DNA of 64,000 bases from Dipylidium caninum. Its lineage: Eukaryota; Platyhelminthes; Cestoda; Cyclophyllidea; Dipylidiidae. Below the pieces are notes generated by a model that was not told the origin of the DNA, made no database searches, and saw only the letters and a list, made by a program, of their open reading frames with translations. Made by a program: the position numbers and the translations under genes. This document shows positions 25,801-40,800 of the stretch, in pieces. Location: contig QEYB01000999.1 of NCBI GenBank assembly GCA_017562135.1, positions 806,001 to 870,000 on the forward strand, read 5' to 3'. Every line of letters begins with the position of its first letter. Position 1 is the stretch's first letter.

Positions 25801-28800
25801 CACATGCGTGCAAAAAGAAAGGCTTTTTGCCACCAACTTCTCATTTCTATCCCCAAAATCGCGTAGACCATCAAAACTCCGCGACCGCGGAGCCACCAAT
25901 AGGCGGAGGGGGATTGTCGCTGTTGAGACGCGCTGGCCACCATCGCCCCACTGCTGAGCGGTCCGCCCGCATATCCGTTAGGCACTAAAATTTCTGTCCT
26001 ATCCCCTCTCCGTCCACACACAAAGCGGCGAGCGGTGCAGCCCCGTTCACCCGTGGGAAGGGTAGAAGTCCTCCCCAACTGCCAATGTGGCCGAAGGCGG
26101 TATTACCGAGGCGACACAGAGGAGAAAGCACGCAAGCGGGGGGTTAATTTTACTAGTAATCAGTAGACCTTAATCGGGGGGTGAATGTCATAAAAGCCCT
26201 CGGGAGGCGGGAGGGGGCAGAGGGGGCGGAGTTAACGGGCCAACCCGCCGAAAGGGATGAGTCATGGGAAATCAACTGCAGGCTCCTAAACTTGAGGTGA
26301 CGACGCCAACCAATGGCCGCTTTCGTAATCGGCAGGGCGGACGTGTGTCTGTCTGCGTGTATGTGTGTGTGAAGAAGGGAGAAGCCAAGATGTCCACCTC
26401 CTTTTCCCCCGTCTTCTCCTCCAAATTGGATGGACGTCAAGGCAGTCCTAACAATACACCTTCCCCAGGAGGATGTTCACGCCCCACAGCGGGGGGAACG
26501 GGTGGGTTTTATCACTCGTGACGTGGGGAGGAGGAGGAGGAGAGGAGACCTGTGCAAATTCCTCTGTCGCCGTCGGGGCGCCGTGCCCGCTCCGTGGCGT
26601 GCAGCAGGTGGCACAGGAGCCATTCCAATGCGCAGAGAGGCTGGCAGACGGAAGGGCGTTAGACGAACTCAAGGGTTTCCTGCTGAGTCACCAGGATGGA
26701 GGCAAAAGCCGCCCTTTTCGCTTTTCACTCCTCTCTCCCATCTGCCACACACTAGACAATTCTCACCTCTCACATCGTCTACCTGCCCACACTACCAGAA
26801 GTATACAAATTTCGCGGGTAAATAAAAAAAATAAGGAGGGGCGGGGCGTGGGAAGATGAGGTTTGAACGAGAGAGAGGAGGAGAGTGTGGCCGAGCTCCT
26901 GCCAAACTGCAAAAAAGTCGCCAGCCGATTGAACGGAAAGTCGCGAGGGCACTTCAAGGCAACTGAGAAGTTATTTCCACCAAGAATCTCCTGTTTGTCG
27001 CCATCGTTGGTGGTGACTCGTGGAATGCATTTGAGGGAGAAAGGGTGGATGTTTCGCGTAGACAAGCTTGTAAATTAGACACAAACTCTTTTTAGGACAG
27101 AGGGCTTTCACCCCTTTTTTTTCTCCCTAAAAAAAGATGGACTAACCTTGGCTTGAAAGTTGACGTCTGCGCCCCTCGAAATGAGGAGATTCACCATGTT
27201 CACGTTTCCATAGTGCGAGGCGATATGGAGCGCCGTGAAGCCACTCTAAATATGGCATAAAAGAAGGAAAGAAGTAAAAGCACATCATGGCAGTGGGTCA
27301 TCACAATTCCCCTCCGCTTGTTGTCATGGCACCGAGGGAGTCATGCCCGCCGGTACTGGCATGGACGGGGCTGAAAGGGCCCGCCTGTGGAGGTTGAAGG
27401 GAGGCGATGGACGGACCGCACTCATCTTGCGAGCCGCCGATCTCTCCCCCGGAAAACATCTACCCTCGATTGTGTGCGTGCTTTGTAATGGGATGCCAAG
27501 AATAACCGCGAGACTTAATGATGCGCACATTCCACATCCGCACGTACACACACACACACACATGCGTAAAAATGAGGGAGGGAGAAAAAGAGCGCGCATA
27601 TTTGTGAACTAAAATAGTCGTTATGTGGTCGCATTTCCCCTCAGATGGGCGGAATTGGGCCGCGGGGATACTGGGAGAGGCCAGAAATCAAAATAAGCAT
27701 TTCTTCAGCACAAGTAAACAAGCCCTCTCGAATGGTTAAGATTGCCTCGAGTGGACATACTACTTATAAATAAATAGCAAAAATCTGTGATAGGAGTAAA
27801 AAACCAGGCCCTCCTCTTCGCATTGACTCATCTCCATCCCGCTGTCCCCTCACTTGGATTGTTACTAGGGCTGACATGGTGGGAGAGAACAGAAGTTTGC
27901 TTATACAAATGAGAGCGCCAAGATGCTACCCCGACATCATCTGCTTTGACTGTCCATCAAAAAGCGTAACCAATCGCACATCGCCTTGCTTTCGACAGGG
28001 AAAGGGACACTGGTCCCGGATGTTCGTTACCCTTACGTCGAGGATTCAGGCCGAGGGCAGGGAGGGGGGAACCAAGGCAAACCCCTGAAAAAACAGCAGC
28101 TCTCGACCCGCCTCCAACGCTCTTCGCGCGGTAAATCGATCGATAATTTGTATCGATCGGAGTGCAGGGGAAGGCGGTCTGACCGTGTGCGAGTGGAGAC
28201 GGGGGGGGGGGCGCAGGAGTGACGCGCACGGAGCGGCACTGGGGAGGGGGAAGGTGGGAGGTGAGAGGGTGGCGGTTGGGTGTGTGGCCGGAGTGGATCA
28301 GGGGTGGATGAGACACCCTCAGCGGTGGCTCGGAGCCTCCTCCCGACGGGCGGACTCGGACGAGCGCAGAGCGGAATGCAGAATGAAGGCATACGTTGGG
28401 GCTTATAAGTTGACTCTCACCAACTTCTTGATGCCTCGCTCTACCAAGTTCGTCACAGAGCCTGTGTGGAGCAAAGAGAACCTCCCAGTGGGACAAGGGG
28501 TTTAGTCCGAGAGGGTGAAATGGCCGAGGAACAGGAAAAATTCAAGTAAAAGCCCTAAAATGAAGGAAAGCTGAGCCTGGAGAATATCGCTTTTAACTCG
28601 TGGTCCGCTGCAAGCCCACACACCATCCTCTACAGCGTCAGAGTGCAGAAAAAGCAATTTTTTAGCCAATCCGGTTGCACTTGACCAGGGCTTTTATACG
28701 TCCGCCTTAGGAAGAAGGTGACAGCAGAAGGGAGAGATGAGACGAGAAATGAAGCGGATGAAAATGGACTAGGCGTTCCATTCCACTCCCAAGAGATTTC

Positions 28801-31800
28801 TTCACAAATGAATGAAATATCTCAGGTCTACTCAACCCCGTAGAGCATTTGCTAGACAAACAAGCCTTCCGAGGCCGTCAAATGCCAGTAGTCTTGACCC
28901 CAACTTCGCGCCAACTGCATTCCCTGTTTACGCTGAGAGAGAATGCGGAGAAGTAGGCACCCAGTGAGAGACAAAAGACCCATTTGACATTACTCAGAAG
29001 AACTCAAACACTAGGTTCGTGATTAGTTTTTAATCGTCGCTCGCCCCGAGATGAACCGCCACCTTCGTCGTTCGCGGAAGAACAGATTTACGGACGAGAG
29101 GCTGGGAAGGAAAAGGGGTTTAGCAGCAATAAAGCTGTGTTTCATTGAAAAAAAAAAAAGAAATCCTAGTAAGAGTATTGACTAGAGCAGTAGATTATAC
29201 GGGAAAATAGGCACAAAAGCTCAGTCAGTGGAACGTAGATGAATGAAAGAGGTCATCGAGTGAGGCAACTACAACACTAGCGCTTGAAGCGGGAGGCGTG
29301 CGAAGTGGGGAGCAACGAACTCTCGGGTCGTAGGAGGGCGACTAGTCGCCGTGATTTACCATTCGCCAGTCGAATAATAGTTCCAAGACTGATGATGTCT
29401 TAAGTATTTCTTCCTTTATGCCGAGAGAAATAAGTTGATTAGTGGCTATGGAGTAGAAGTTTAACGTTCCCCCGAGCAAGTGATTTATCACTCGCCAGTT
29501 AAAGGAGGCCGCCAAGACTGACCCCTTTTGAGTTTGGCGCATTAACAATCTGATTAGTGCAATTCCCCCAACGACACCACAAACACACGTATTTCACGTC
29601 CTCATGGGCGACGCAGCCTCGTTCCTCGCAGACCCACACGTTGAGTGGATGGCGCACCCAGGCGAGGCAGTTGACTCGGCGACGCTCCGCCTCTTCCCTG
29701 CGCCGTGCTGCACTGCCCTGTCGGTGGCACGAGGCAGGGGCGCCTCAACTAAAAGAGACCTCACAGTGGGCTCGGCTTCTCCCTCTTGTTGACAAGGCGA
29801 CCCACTGAGTAGTCGCCTATCAGTTGGCTCATTGACGATGCGGGGAAGGCGAGCAAACAGTGACGCAAACACGAGGACTCAGCAAACTCGCGCATGGGAC
29901 AGTGGGATGCCGGGTGGTGTCGGCCCCTGCCAGTATGCCATGCACGCGAGTCCGTCTGCTCGCCTCGCCTCGCCTCGCCTCTCCGCTCCACTCCGCTCCA
30001 CTCCCTCTCCTCCACTGCCCTCTTCTGTGGTGCAGTGGAAAGAGGAGGCGCAGACTCTTCATCCCACCACCCCCGTGCGTCCTCCCGTCCTCTCGTCCTC
30101 TACCCTTCCACAGCTCCTTCTGGCCTGCCCGCCCGCCCGCCTGTCTGCCTGCCTGCCTCGCGGCCTGCCCGTCTTTTGCCGCCTCTCCGTTTGAGCACCT
30201 CTGGATGACGGTCGGCACGACTCGAGGTGAGGTGAACGCACCGACTCGAGGCAGTGCGACGAGGCAGGTCACCACTGACAGCCGACAATAATGAGGTCGT
30301 TGGCGTAGGTGGGGTCACATGCAGTGTGGGTGAAAGTAGTAAGCACAACACAGTGCTGACAAAGCTACACCCGAGGTCATTGTGAGGGTGAACGCTCGCT
30401 CGCACGCTCAGTGGCTGTGGCGGCCACCGCGGTGTGGAGCAAGGGCCAGTCGCGAAACACCGATTTCTACCGTCTCGCCTCCAACCGACCCCGAGGACAA
30501 GTCCGTCCTGCTTCGTGTGTCTTTGTGGACAGACTTCTCTGTGCCCCCACCCCCTCCCCCCCCGCCTTTCCCCCCCTTTGCTGTGCTGTCGTAGAGGGTA
30601 GCAGAAGTCTTCATCTAACGATACACCTGCAGACGAACCGGCTTCCTTCACACACTTGCTACTTCCATCGGGGAAGAAGTTGACCCCATCGGGCTGACTT
30701 GGAATGCATAGTTGAGGCAAATCACACCTCGTAATTGTGTGTGTGTGTGTGTGTGTGTGATGGTTCTCTTGAATGTTTGTGCAGGAACGCAGTGGGTTGG
30801 CTGTTTGCTCGGAGATTCAGCCTAACAAAATGTGTTAAAATGTGCCAAGTGACGTGCACTCTCTCACGACCCATTTCTGTCCACGCAGTGAGCGAAGTGT
30901 CCTCCACTCGGTTGTCTCCTCTCTCTTGTGCGCTCGTGGCTTCGCTTACCCTTTCCACTCCAACCGGCTCAGGGATAGATCGGTCCCGTTTTATGTGTGC
31001 TTGTGAATCTATTTTATCTGAATTCTTTGTACAAATGACGAACTTTGTTCCAACTCTCCATGCTGTTAGGTGAGCGAGGCTAACACGGACGGCTGCGATG
31101 AAATAGGTGATTGAGCGGAAAAATTACCTCTCACTTGAGCCAACTTCACTGTGTTTCCACTCCAATCCCCCATAACAAATGCTTCACAGGGGCTCGATGA
31201 GGTCAAGTCGGTGGGTTTGAGGCTTGCAGTTGGTAGATGCAGAGACCTCGCACACCTGCGGTGACTCACGTATCTACCAAACTAAGACGCCGTCGGTTGA
31301 ATTAATTGTTGGTTGGGCTGTCATTCACCTTCAATTCCTACACACTCAATCAATGGCGACGTGCGGCAAAGAGGCGAAGCCTCTTGAACTCGCGGTGTCG
31401 CCAACACGATGCCTTTACCTTCCCGGAGGATTTCCATTGGCCCACGACGTTGTCCACTTGTCATGGCTGCCGCACGCCTTAAGTGCCTCCCTTCACACAC
31501 TGGACGCGTGTGAAGGGAGGTACGTCCAAATGATAGTTTCCACATGACAAAAAGTGAAAAGGAGGACCACACGAACACATGGCTTGGGGGCTTGCAAGAT
31601 ACACACCAGTGGTCACACGAGACCTCCACTACACATGGGACTGGATTCACATCAAGAGTGGTGGGGGCGATCTTTCACCTCTTAGGGCGAATTGCATCCG
31701 CCCAATCCGCCCATTGCGGCTATTTGCATCGCACTAGATCCGACAACGCTCTCGTCTGCCATGAAGTCCTAGACCTCGCACTCGAAGACTCTTCAGCGCG

Positions 31801-34800
31801 ATTTCACGTAAAGACGGGCTGGATCAAGTTCATTCGCGTAGAAAAGCAACGGATGCGGAGGATCAAAGAGGAGTCAAAGACGCGATCGGACGATGGGTGA
31901 GCGTCGACATATCGTCGACGAAGGTCTCCGCCCTCCTCCAAAAGCTCTCATTCACACTGGGGCAGAGGACGTTGAAGAGAGCCTGGGTGGAGGCGGAGAC
32001 GGACACGACGAGCAGACGAAACCATTTTCAGTTTGAATAGGGCGGTCTGCTCGAGGGTTGCGTGACAATGACAAGGCAAATTGCCCAACCCCTGCGGTGC
32101 ATCGAGAGGGTGAGGAGGGGCACGACGACGAGGAGAAACGTCAAACCGGAAGTGTGTCCTCCCGCGGAAGGTGGATGGGCAGCACGTCCCGGTGTGGCAC
32201 GAACACCGCCACAGCCGCCAAACTACCATCAGGGTGGCCTCAGATGCCCCGGTTACTCAATCGTCTGCGTGTCTGTCATGTCGCAGCCGACGCTGTTTGC
32301 CAGATGTGAATTTGTTGATGTTTCAAGTGGCACCTCGGTGCAGCACCGACTGTTCGGCAAGCGCCAGTGGCCAGACGTGGAAAAAGCAGCGCCTCCGAAG
32401 GCGGCCGTGCCACGAGATCGCGGCCACAAATCCTGTAACAGAGCCAACAAGCCCAATTTCGTTGCCATTTCAGTCACACTTGGCACGGAATTGGGACTTC
32501 CGCCTACTGCAAGAAAAGCTGAAGCGCTTCAGCCGGCGGGCTATGAAAGAGCGTCCTCTCGACTAATCTGGTCAACCGATTCACCCTCGAGGGTGATTGG
32601 TGCACCTTACGGGTCAACCTGCGCTCCACTAAAGGCGCTTCCGCAAGTGCGATTTAAAGAAGACATTAAGTTAACCTCACGAATGTTAGAACAGCCACCA
32701 TGAGGCTCTTACAGCCAGTTGGGAGGGTGGCGATTGAGGCGAGTTGCGCCAAAGCACTGCATGAGTTTTTGCACGGACTCATCGGCCGTTGGAGCCGCAG
32801 TGCCTGCGGAGGGTGAACTGGCGGAGAGTGGAGGCGGGCGGAGGCTCGCTTACGAGGCCGGCCTGTGAGGCGTCACCCCACCCCACCCCGCCCTCACCCT
32901 CTCCTCTGTCCCGTGAAGAGGTTGGCCGAGAGCCAACGGAAGACGAGGTGAATGCGATGCCGAGGCTGTAACTCATGGCGTGAGCATCAAATTTCCGCCT
33001 CGTCGAGAATATAACAATGTGTGCCGACGAGAGTGAGTACGTGAGAGTTGGAGGATTTGAAGAGGCGGCGGTGGGGTGAAGCTCACTGTGCGGCCAATTC
33101 TTATGATCTGTGTCCATTTACTGTTGGTCAGACGTAGAATGAACGCTCCGGACGGTTCAAGGGAGTGTGGGGAATCGTGGTATACCTACGAGTGTGCGCA
33201 GGAGTAGAGAAGTTACGGCGTTCGGCACGGCCCGAATAGACAGGAGTGGGCACAACAAAGGTTGACGTCCCTAAAATTGCCTCCTTTTCTCACGATAGTG
33301 GATTTAAGACTGACCGAGGAATAATGGGCGAGTTCGTCCGCAATCACTTTTGAAACTGTTGAGCGGTAATGGAGGGCAATTTCCCCCGCTATTTGGGGGA
33401 GCTAAACGGTCGGACTGGCTACGTGTGACCTTGACTCTGACCTTACGTATGCACAAAAATGCCCTAACCGCGAGTCTAGGGTGAAACGCGTTTAGCCACG
33501 ACCAGATGGAGGACGAAGTACAGACGAGGAGTGGCCCCAATTCACCAAGACACCGACGTGCACACCCGCAAACAGTCTTAACGCACCGCTGACTGGTGGT
33601 CCACATTGACTTCACCGTTGAGAAGAAGACTAGCGGCCTTGACGTCATCCTTCTTCGCGGCGATGTGGAGAGCGGGCAGACAGACCTTGCCCCGAGCGTC
33701 GGATTCCAGCAGGACGGCCACAGTGCGTTCGTGGCCCTGTTGCAGCGCCACAGCGAGCGGCGTAAACCCATCCACCGTGGTGATACTGGGATTAGCTCCG
33801 TTGGCCAGCAGGAGAGTCACCACTTCGAGGTGGTTTTCCTGGGCAGCCATGTAGAGTGGCGTGAAACCGTTCTGGTAGGAGGGAAAGAAAGAAAGGGAAA
33901 AGGAGATTCTCAGCTCTTCTTTCGCACCACAAACACACACATATTTGGCACTCATCACAAGTCAGTTTTTCTTCAAATCAAAGAAAAAGCATCCCATGAA
34001 GTGACAGAATGATTAGCAGATAGCGGGAAAGACAAGGACTCTTTGCGGCCCCCAAAACAACCCACCAGTGCAGATGTCGGAGCCACACGCGTCTGTTGTA
34101 GCCGTAACCGAGGCAATTCTTGTCGCCATTTCACGTAACCTCCCACAAAAATTCAGCACCGTGGCGTAGTTAATGAGACTGCGTGTTCGCGTGTTCACGC
34201 GAAAGGCCTTTGGCTTCACGAAACACCTTCGGAAACGCGAATCATTCTTAATTAGGTGCTTAGTTAGTTAATCACGCTCTCTGGGGAGGATTTTAAAAAA
34301 AGTAGCCCAGGGAGAAGAGGAAAATGACTCCATCAAAAACATTAGGTTGTCTAACGTGTGCTCACAACAGCCAAACAGACAACGTTAAATGGGAGGATTG
34401 TGGTCACAGTGGAGAGGTTGCATTCATGTGCACACATTGCAAAAAGTGAAAAAATACCGACAGCGGCTGAAAAAGCACCGGTTAAGTATGAGTTGCTTTC
34501 CTTGTTTCAGTCGAAGCAACAGGAGGTTAGAGACACTGAAGTGGCAGAAATGAGACGGAACGGAACGTGTGACTCCTCCAAGTTAGGCACAACCTACTTA
34601 TATCGGCAATTAAGTAGCTAACGTTCGATCTTGGCAGTGCCTTAGATCGATGCCAGTCGCCTCAGTAAATCCTCTCTCCCAATCCCAACATCAAAAACAT
34701 CATTATGACAGCCAAATTCATGGGGAAGGATAAAGTAGCCGGGTGGAAGAGCTGCCATGGGGCGGGAAGTAGCACGATAAAAAGGTGGCGAGGCAAAGAG

Positions 34801-37800
34801 CACGGAGGAGTTGTCGTCCACCACCTTTCCCCGTCGCCTACGCAAATAGACCGTAGAAATTCGATGTCGGGACTGTTGTACACAGGTCAAGGGAATGTTT
34901 AGAGAAGACACTAGAAAAGGAGCCGCTCTCCCCGGAACTTCTGATCGGCCCGTCTCTCCTCCCAGGCATCTGGAGATTGGAAATGGGACAATCGGCACTA
35001 AGCTTTTTTTTGCAATTTTTAAAGATCATTTTTCCCAAGCTAAGTATGGCGGCATTTTAAATAAAAAACACGCCTTGGTGATAGAGGATTCTTTTCATCC
35101 AGTAGAGGATCGTGAAAATGAGGTCCAAGTCATCAGCGTCTAGACGGCGTGACGAGTTCAGCATAGTTGGGGACGAAGGCGTCGCGGAAACCTCGCACTT
35201 TGAGTTGACATAAGTGGTGGGCTCGTTTACTAGGTCTGCGCGATGGTGTGTAATAAACCCGCGGTAGTCAAGGGTAACCAGTGTTACTGACATTTACTCC
35301 AAACACACAAATAAAAGGTAGTAACGCCGACCACAGCACGTGGGGATATCGTTTCCCAAGGCCGCAGGCTGCTCCTAACGCGGGGCAGAAGAAAGCCCAC
35401 CTCGGTGGTGAGTCACTCTGTGATGCTATGGCCAAAGTCTCGTAGAACAAACCACTCATCCCATCAGGAAACACGAAATGGAGGCCTTTTTGCGTTCCTA
35501 CAAGGAGTGAGGGCGTCGGAGAGTGAGCCTGGCCCTACACAAGCCAGACTGGAACCGTCCAGCTCAGAGCGTAGAGTCACATGGGAGCGGCCATCGAGAC
35601 GAGGAAACATCCACAACCTCCGGACTGTTAACCATCTGGGGAGGGGACGAGGCCGTCAAGGACACCACAAGGGTCGCCAGGCCGAAATCCTGTCCGCGTT
35701 GGGTCCCGTGCTCCGGCGACAACTGAGAGCCAAATTAGGACCAGAGTTTAAGGGGAAGACGACGAATGTCCGTAAGCGCCAGAGGCGTCCGGACACCGCG
35801 TTGATGGTGTGTTCGCGAAGGAGCGTACAGACTGAGGCCATTTGTGGTGGGGCTTTGGACATGTGGAAAAAGGCCGTGGCCTTCTCTTCTCTGTGAAGAA
35901 CGATGCACGTCAACTTCCGCTGTGGTAAAATGTTTCGGGTGTTGAGGCTAAATAAATGGTCTCTCTGCGCTAAGTGATGGAATGGTGAATGAAAAGAAAA
36001 AAAAGACCAGACATTCAGTGCTTTAGGCGAGAAGTCCTCTGAAAGATCACCGAACAAAATGCCAAGATTCGCTGCATGGATTGTTAGCCGAGGCTGCGAG
36101 TGACAAAATCCATTCGGTTGTCCCTCTGGACAATGTTGGACTAACCCGAGTGTTCGACTGTCGACGGTGACAAGAAGTCCCGTTCACCGCCACGTGTCGG
36201 GGATGGGGCATGCTGGCCGCGATGAGGAGGAGGAAGAGGAGGCATGGAGGACTTGAGAAACACGAAACCGCAATCGGTTTGAATTGGAAATAGCTGTCAG
36301 CGAACGCTGTAGTCACCCCCTTTGGCCTATCGCGCCGCCTACACAGCCTTACCGCTTCGTTTGTGCACGTATTCCAACCACCTTGGGTTGACGCTTCCGT
36401 CAGGTTTGTCATTTAACCCCGTTGTTTTCGTCGTGGCCCACGGCAACATTGAAAACCCTCAGCCATAAGATTGTGGAAAAAATTCCCCCCTCGGGCAGGT
36501 ACAAGAACGCAGGGTGGAGTTGCCCCATCTCAGGGCTTTGAAGCCAAGCGAGTCAGGGGCGCTGCGGAAATCACAGCCGATGGTGAAGAGGAGGACTAAG
36601 ACAAACGCGGTCGATGCCTCGTCTGTTCGTGGCGGTGTTGAGCAAGCGGCTACTCTGCTATTATCACTAGAGCCAAGCGCGTAATCTTAATGTCGGTGAA
36701 GAGGGGAGAGAACAGGCGTTGCCTGCCACTGACCGCAGCGCCAAGTGCCCAACTTACCGCCTCGGGAAATCTCCGCGCTGCTCTCCACGTAGCGTGGCAA
36801 TTAAGGGAACATTTGACTGTTTACGTCTACTTGTAGACGCTACCTTAATGAGTCTGGACTGATTTCTGTCAGACTAGCGAAAGCCACAAAAGACAAAATC
36901 AGTGCAGCGAGTGTCGAAGGGGGGAAGAGAGGCACAACCGTATTCTCAGGGAGTCAGGAAAACGACACACTGAAAGTGGGCGCAGCTTTTGCGTGTCTTC
37001 GAATCGTGCAAAATGAAACCTGGGCACTTTGACCTACTGACGAGATGTGAATTTTTACTCCAAGCCTTCGACGTAATGGAGGGAAGTTGCGGCGATGCGG
37101 GCAGAACCTCCACTTCCTGTAGAGGGTCTGACGAGCCAGGACGCAAAAGACCAGACGGAGAGACGTCGGTGTAGCGAAAGATTCGCACGTCAGTCTAATT
37201 TTTTGTTTAAGCGCGAGGAGGGTGGCAACAACTCAGACCAAAGAGTGTGGATATTACAGCTCCCCCCCCCCACCTTCAATTAGATTTCGCCAAGAATGCA
37301 CTTTTGCAAAGCCTGAAATCAAAGCGGAAGTGCACTTCTTCTCCTCCTCCTCCTCCCCGAGGATGGCAAAACCGGCACCGCCTCACCTGTGACTGGGCGT
37401 TGACGAGAGCGCCATTTTCTATCAGGACTTTGGCCACCTCGAATTGGCCAGCCAGGCTGGCGATGTGAAGCGCAGTGTTGCCCTTGTGCGTGGGCTGATT
37501 GACGTCTATGTGACGACGGAGGAGTTCCTTCACAATTTCCACGTGGCCTTCTTTCGAGGCGAGGTGAAGAGCATTGAGTCCACTCTGCAGAAAAAGAGAG
37601 AGAGAGAGACAGTCCACTGCCCGAACGACTGGCTAATCTCGCTGATGGCGACAAAAAAGGGGAGGCCAAACGGTCAGCAGGGAATACCTACTGATAAGCG
37701 TGTCCCAAAACGTGTCAAAGCGTGACGATGGCACGGTCTCGAGGGTGCCTACACCCACAGACTGTCGACTGTCTACCGCCTAAATGCAACATCAACCACG

Positions 37801-40800
37801 AGAAGCTGATCTTCACCAGCAGACAGGCAGTGTGCGGAAAAAGGTGCTAATGGAAGTGGAGCAGTCGGATTTGACAATGAATACGGACTCTCGTTGAATG
37901 GAAGCGGTAACAAAAAAACAATCGAAATACAGTGGGAGGACAGCTTCGTCGGAGTTGGGACGAGTAGGGCGAAAATGCGGTGGGAGTAGCTGACCAGAGA
38001 GGCCGAGGGGGGGGAGAGGAAGTGGGGGTGGGGGAGAAAGAAACAAGCGCGTGGTAATTCCAGAGCCAAGCAGATTTGTCCGACTCCTGGACACTTTTGC
38101 AGGCGGTTGACCAATAGGCGGGTCTCTTCCACACTGGAGAAAACAACCATTTGGGAGGCAGATACAATCGCTTATTTACTTTTTCCACTACCGCCCAGTG
38201 GCGGTCTACTCTGACGTCTGGGACACATCAGCCAGAAAAGTGGAGGGAAGAGGAGACCATTGCGCATCAATTGAGGAATAGGAGGGTTTAGTCCCTCGAA
38301 GTCCCATTTATCACGGTCAAAGGATAAAAAAACCCCGGGTGTTACGGGGCAAAGCGCTGGTTATTCGGCTACAAAAAATTGTCAGGAATTGTCCAAGAAA
38401 CAAGGTGAAAATATTCCCTCACGAAGTAGAGCAGTGACAAAACAAAAAGTGAGAGCAAGCCGACTAGATAGATGAGGGGGCGAGAGAGCAAAAGGCCTTT
38501 TTAGGGTTTCAATTAAGTACTCGAAGGTCCTCTCCTTAGGATGAGGAACCACAGCTCTGCGACTTTCAGGAGGCCTGTGAGCGAGCATCGACTGGGAGAC
38601 GAGGGAAGGTGTCAGTATTCCGTGGGAGGACGGAAACGGGAGGGGAGGTGGGGAGAGGGGGGGGGAAGGAATATACTCATTGCAGATCGCCGATTTAAAT
38701 TTTTGCAAGGAAATCTAGTTAAACGAGTACCAACCTATTTGGAGCTGTCAACACACGGGTTTCAGTATTCTGTCTAGGGAGAAAAGAAAATAGCTGCATC
38801 GCAAAGAGTTAGGATTTCCGGAAAAGTCTACCGTAGGCCAAAATGCCTACAGCGTGGGAGAAATTTTGCCGTCGACAAAAGCGGGCGGCTGAAAGTCAGT
38901 ATTATGCAGAATTCCAGATCTACTTTCTCTGCCCAACTCCTTGCGATTTAACTGGAAATGCGGAGAAAATAGTTATGTGCAAGAACCTCCATGTGAGGAC
39001 GGGCCCGGAACCGAAGGAGCGGGTGGTTGGGGACAGGAAGGCGTGGATTGAAAGGGTAAGCGAAGCCACGAGCGCACAAGAGAGAGGAGACAACCGAGTG
39101 GAGGACACTTCGCTCACTGCGTGGACAGAAATGGGTCGTGAGAGAGTGCACGTCACTTGGCACATTTTAACACATTTTGTTAGGCTGAATCTCCGAGCAA
39201 ACAGCCAACCCACTGCGTTCCTGCACAAACATTCAAGAGAACCATCACACACACAACACACACACAATTACGAGGTGTGATTTGCCTCAACTATGCATTC
39301 CAAGTCAGCCCGATGGGGTCAACTTCTTCCCTGATGGAAACACCAAGTCTGTGAAGGAAGTCAGTTCGCCTGCAGGTGTATTGTTAGATGAAGACTTCTG
39401 CTGACTTCTACGACAGCACAGCAAAGGGGGGAAGAGGGGGAGAAAGGGGGGGGGCGGAGAAGTCTGTACATAAAGACACACGAAGCAGGACGGACTTGTC
39501 CTCGGGGTCGGTTGGAGGCGAGACGGTAGAAATCGGTGTTTCGGGACTGGCCTTTGCTCCACACCGCGGTGGCCGCCACAGTCACTGACCGTGCGAGCGT
39601 GCACCCTCACAATGACCCTCGGGTGTAGCTTTGTCAGCACTGTGTTGTGCTTACTACTTTCACCCACATTTCATGTGACCTCCACCTACGCCAACGACCT
39701 CATTATTGCCGGCTGTCGGTGGCGACCTGCCTCGTCGCACTGCCTCGAGTCGGTGCGTTCACCTCACCTCGAGTTGTGCCGACTGTCATCCAGAAGTGCT
39801 CAAACGGAGAGGCGACAAAAGGCGGACAGGCCGCGAGGCAGGCAGGCAGACAGGTGGGCTGGCGGGCCAGAGGGGGCTGTGGAAGGGCAGAGGAGGAGGG
39901 GGCGGAGGAGGGTGGGGATGAAGAGTCTGCGCCTCCTCTTTCCACTGCACCACAGAAGAGGGCAGTGGAGGAGAGGGAGTGGAGCGGAGAGGCGAGGCGA
40001 GGCGAGGCGAGCAGACGGACTCGCGTGCATGGCATACTGGCAGGGGCCGACACCACCCGGCATCCCACTGTCCCATGCGCGAGTTTGCTGAGTCCTCGTG
40101 TTTGCGTCACTGTTTGCTCGCCTTCCCCGCATCGTCAATAAGCCAACTGATAGGCGACTACTCAGTGGGTCGCCTTGTCAACAAGAGGGAGAAGCCGAGC
40201 CCACTGTGAGGTCTCTTTTAGTTGAGGCGCCCCTGCCTCGTGCCACCGACAGGGCAGTGCAGCACGGCGCAGGGAAGAGGCGGAGCGTCGCCGAGGCAAC
40301 TGCCTCGCCTGGGTGCGCCATCCACTCAACGTTTGGGTCTGGGAGGAACGAGGCTGCGTCGCCCATGAGGACGTGAAATACGTGTGTTTGTGGTGTCGTT
40401 GGGGGAATTGCACTAATCAGATTGTTAATGCGCCAAACTCAAAAGGGGTCAGTCTTGGCGGCCTCCTTTAACTGGCGAGTGATAAATCACTTACTCGGGG
40501 GAACGTTAAAGTTCTACTCCATAGCCACTAATCAACTTATTTCTCTCGGCAAAAATCATTACTTAGGTAGGGCGCACTAACGTATGCGCAGGCTACATAC
40601 GCGACTGGCGATGGCATAATCATGGATGACGACGTGATAGCTTAGTCGAACTAAAGACATTTCGAGATAGGAAATTGGTAATAGGGACAAAAGTGTTTGA
40701 ATGGATGACTTAATCGCATATATTAGGCTTGAGCGTACGGAAACTAACCGCTTGATTGGAAAGAAAGCGTAAAGCACTCAACGCAAATGTAACCATTTAC

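Noticed and set aside
28386..28460. Possible exon near 28.4 kb for the MMVNRTTE-type insert of ankyrins
   Set aside because: Frame and sequence do not match; exons 4 and 5 already join in phase, as in fly ankyrin.
29557..30720. Open frames up to 206 codons inside inverted repeat A
   Set aside because: Open in several frames on both strands of a GC-rich repeat with no recognisable domain; the two copies do not preserve one frame.
32062..32703. 213-codon open frame, the longest in the window
   Set aside because: It overlaps direct repeat B, and the other copy (25255-25779) carries the matching peptide in a different frame arrangement. No family resemblance.
35405..35896. 163-codon antisense frame in ankyrin intron 3
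   Set aside because: No domain, splice partners or other support.
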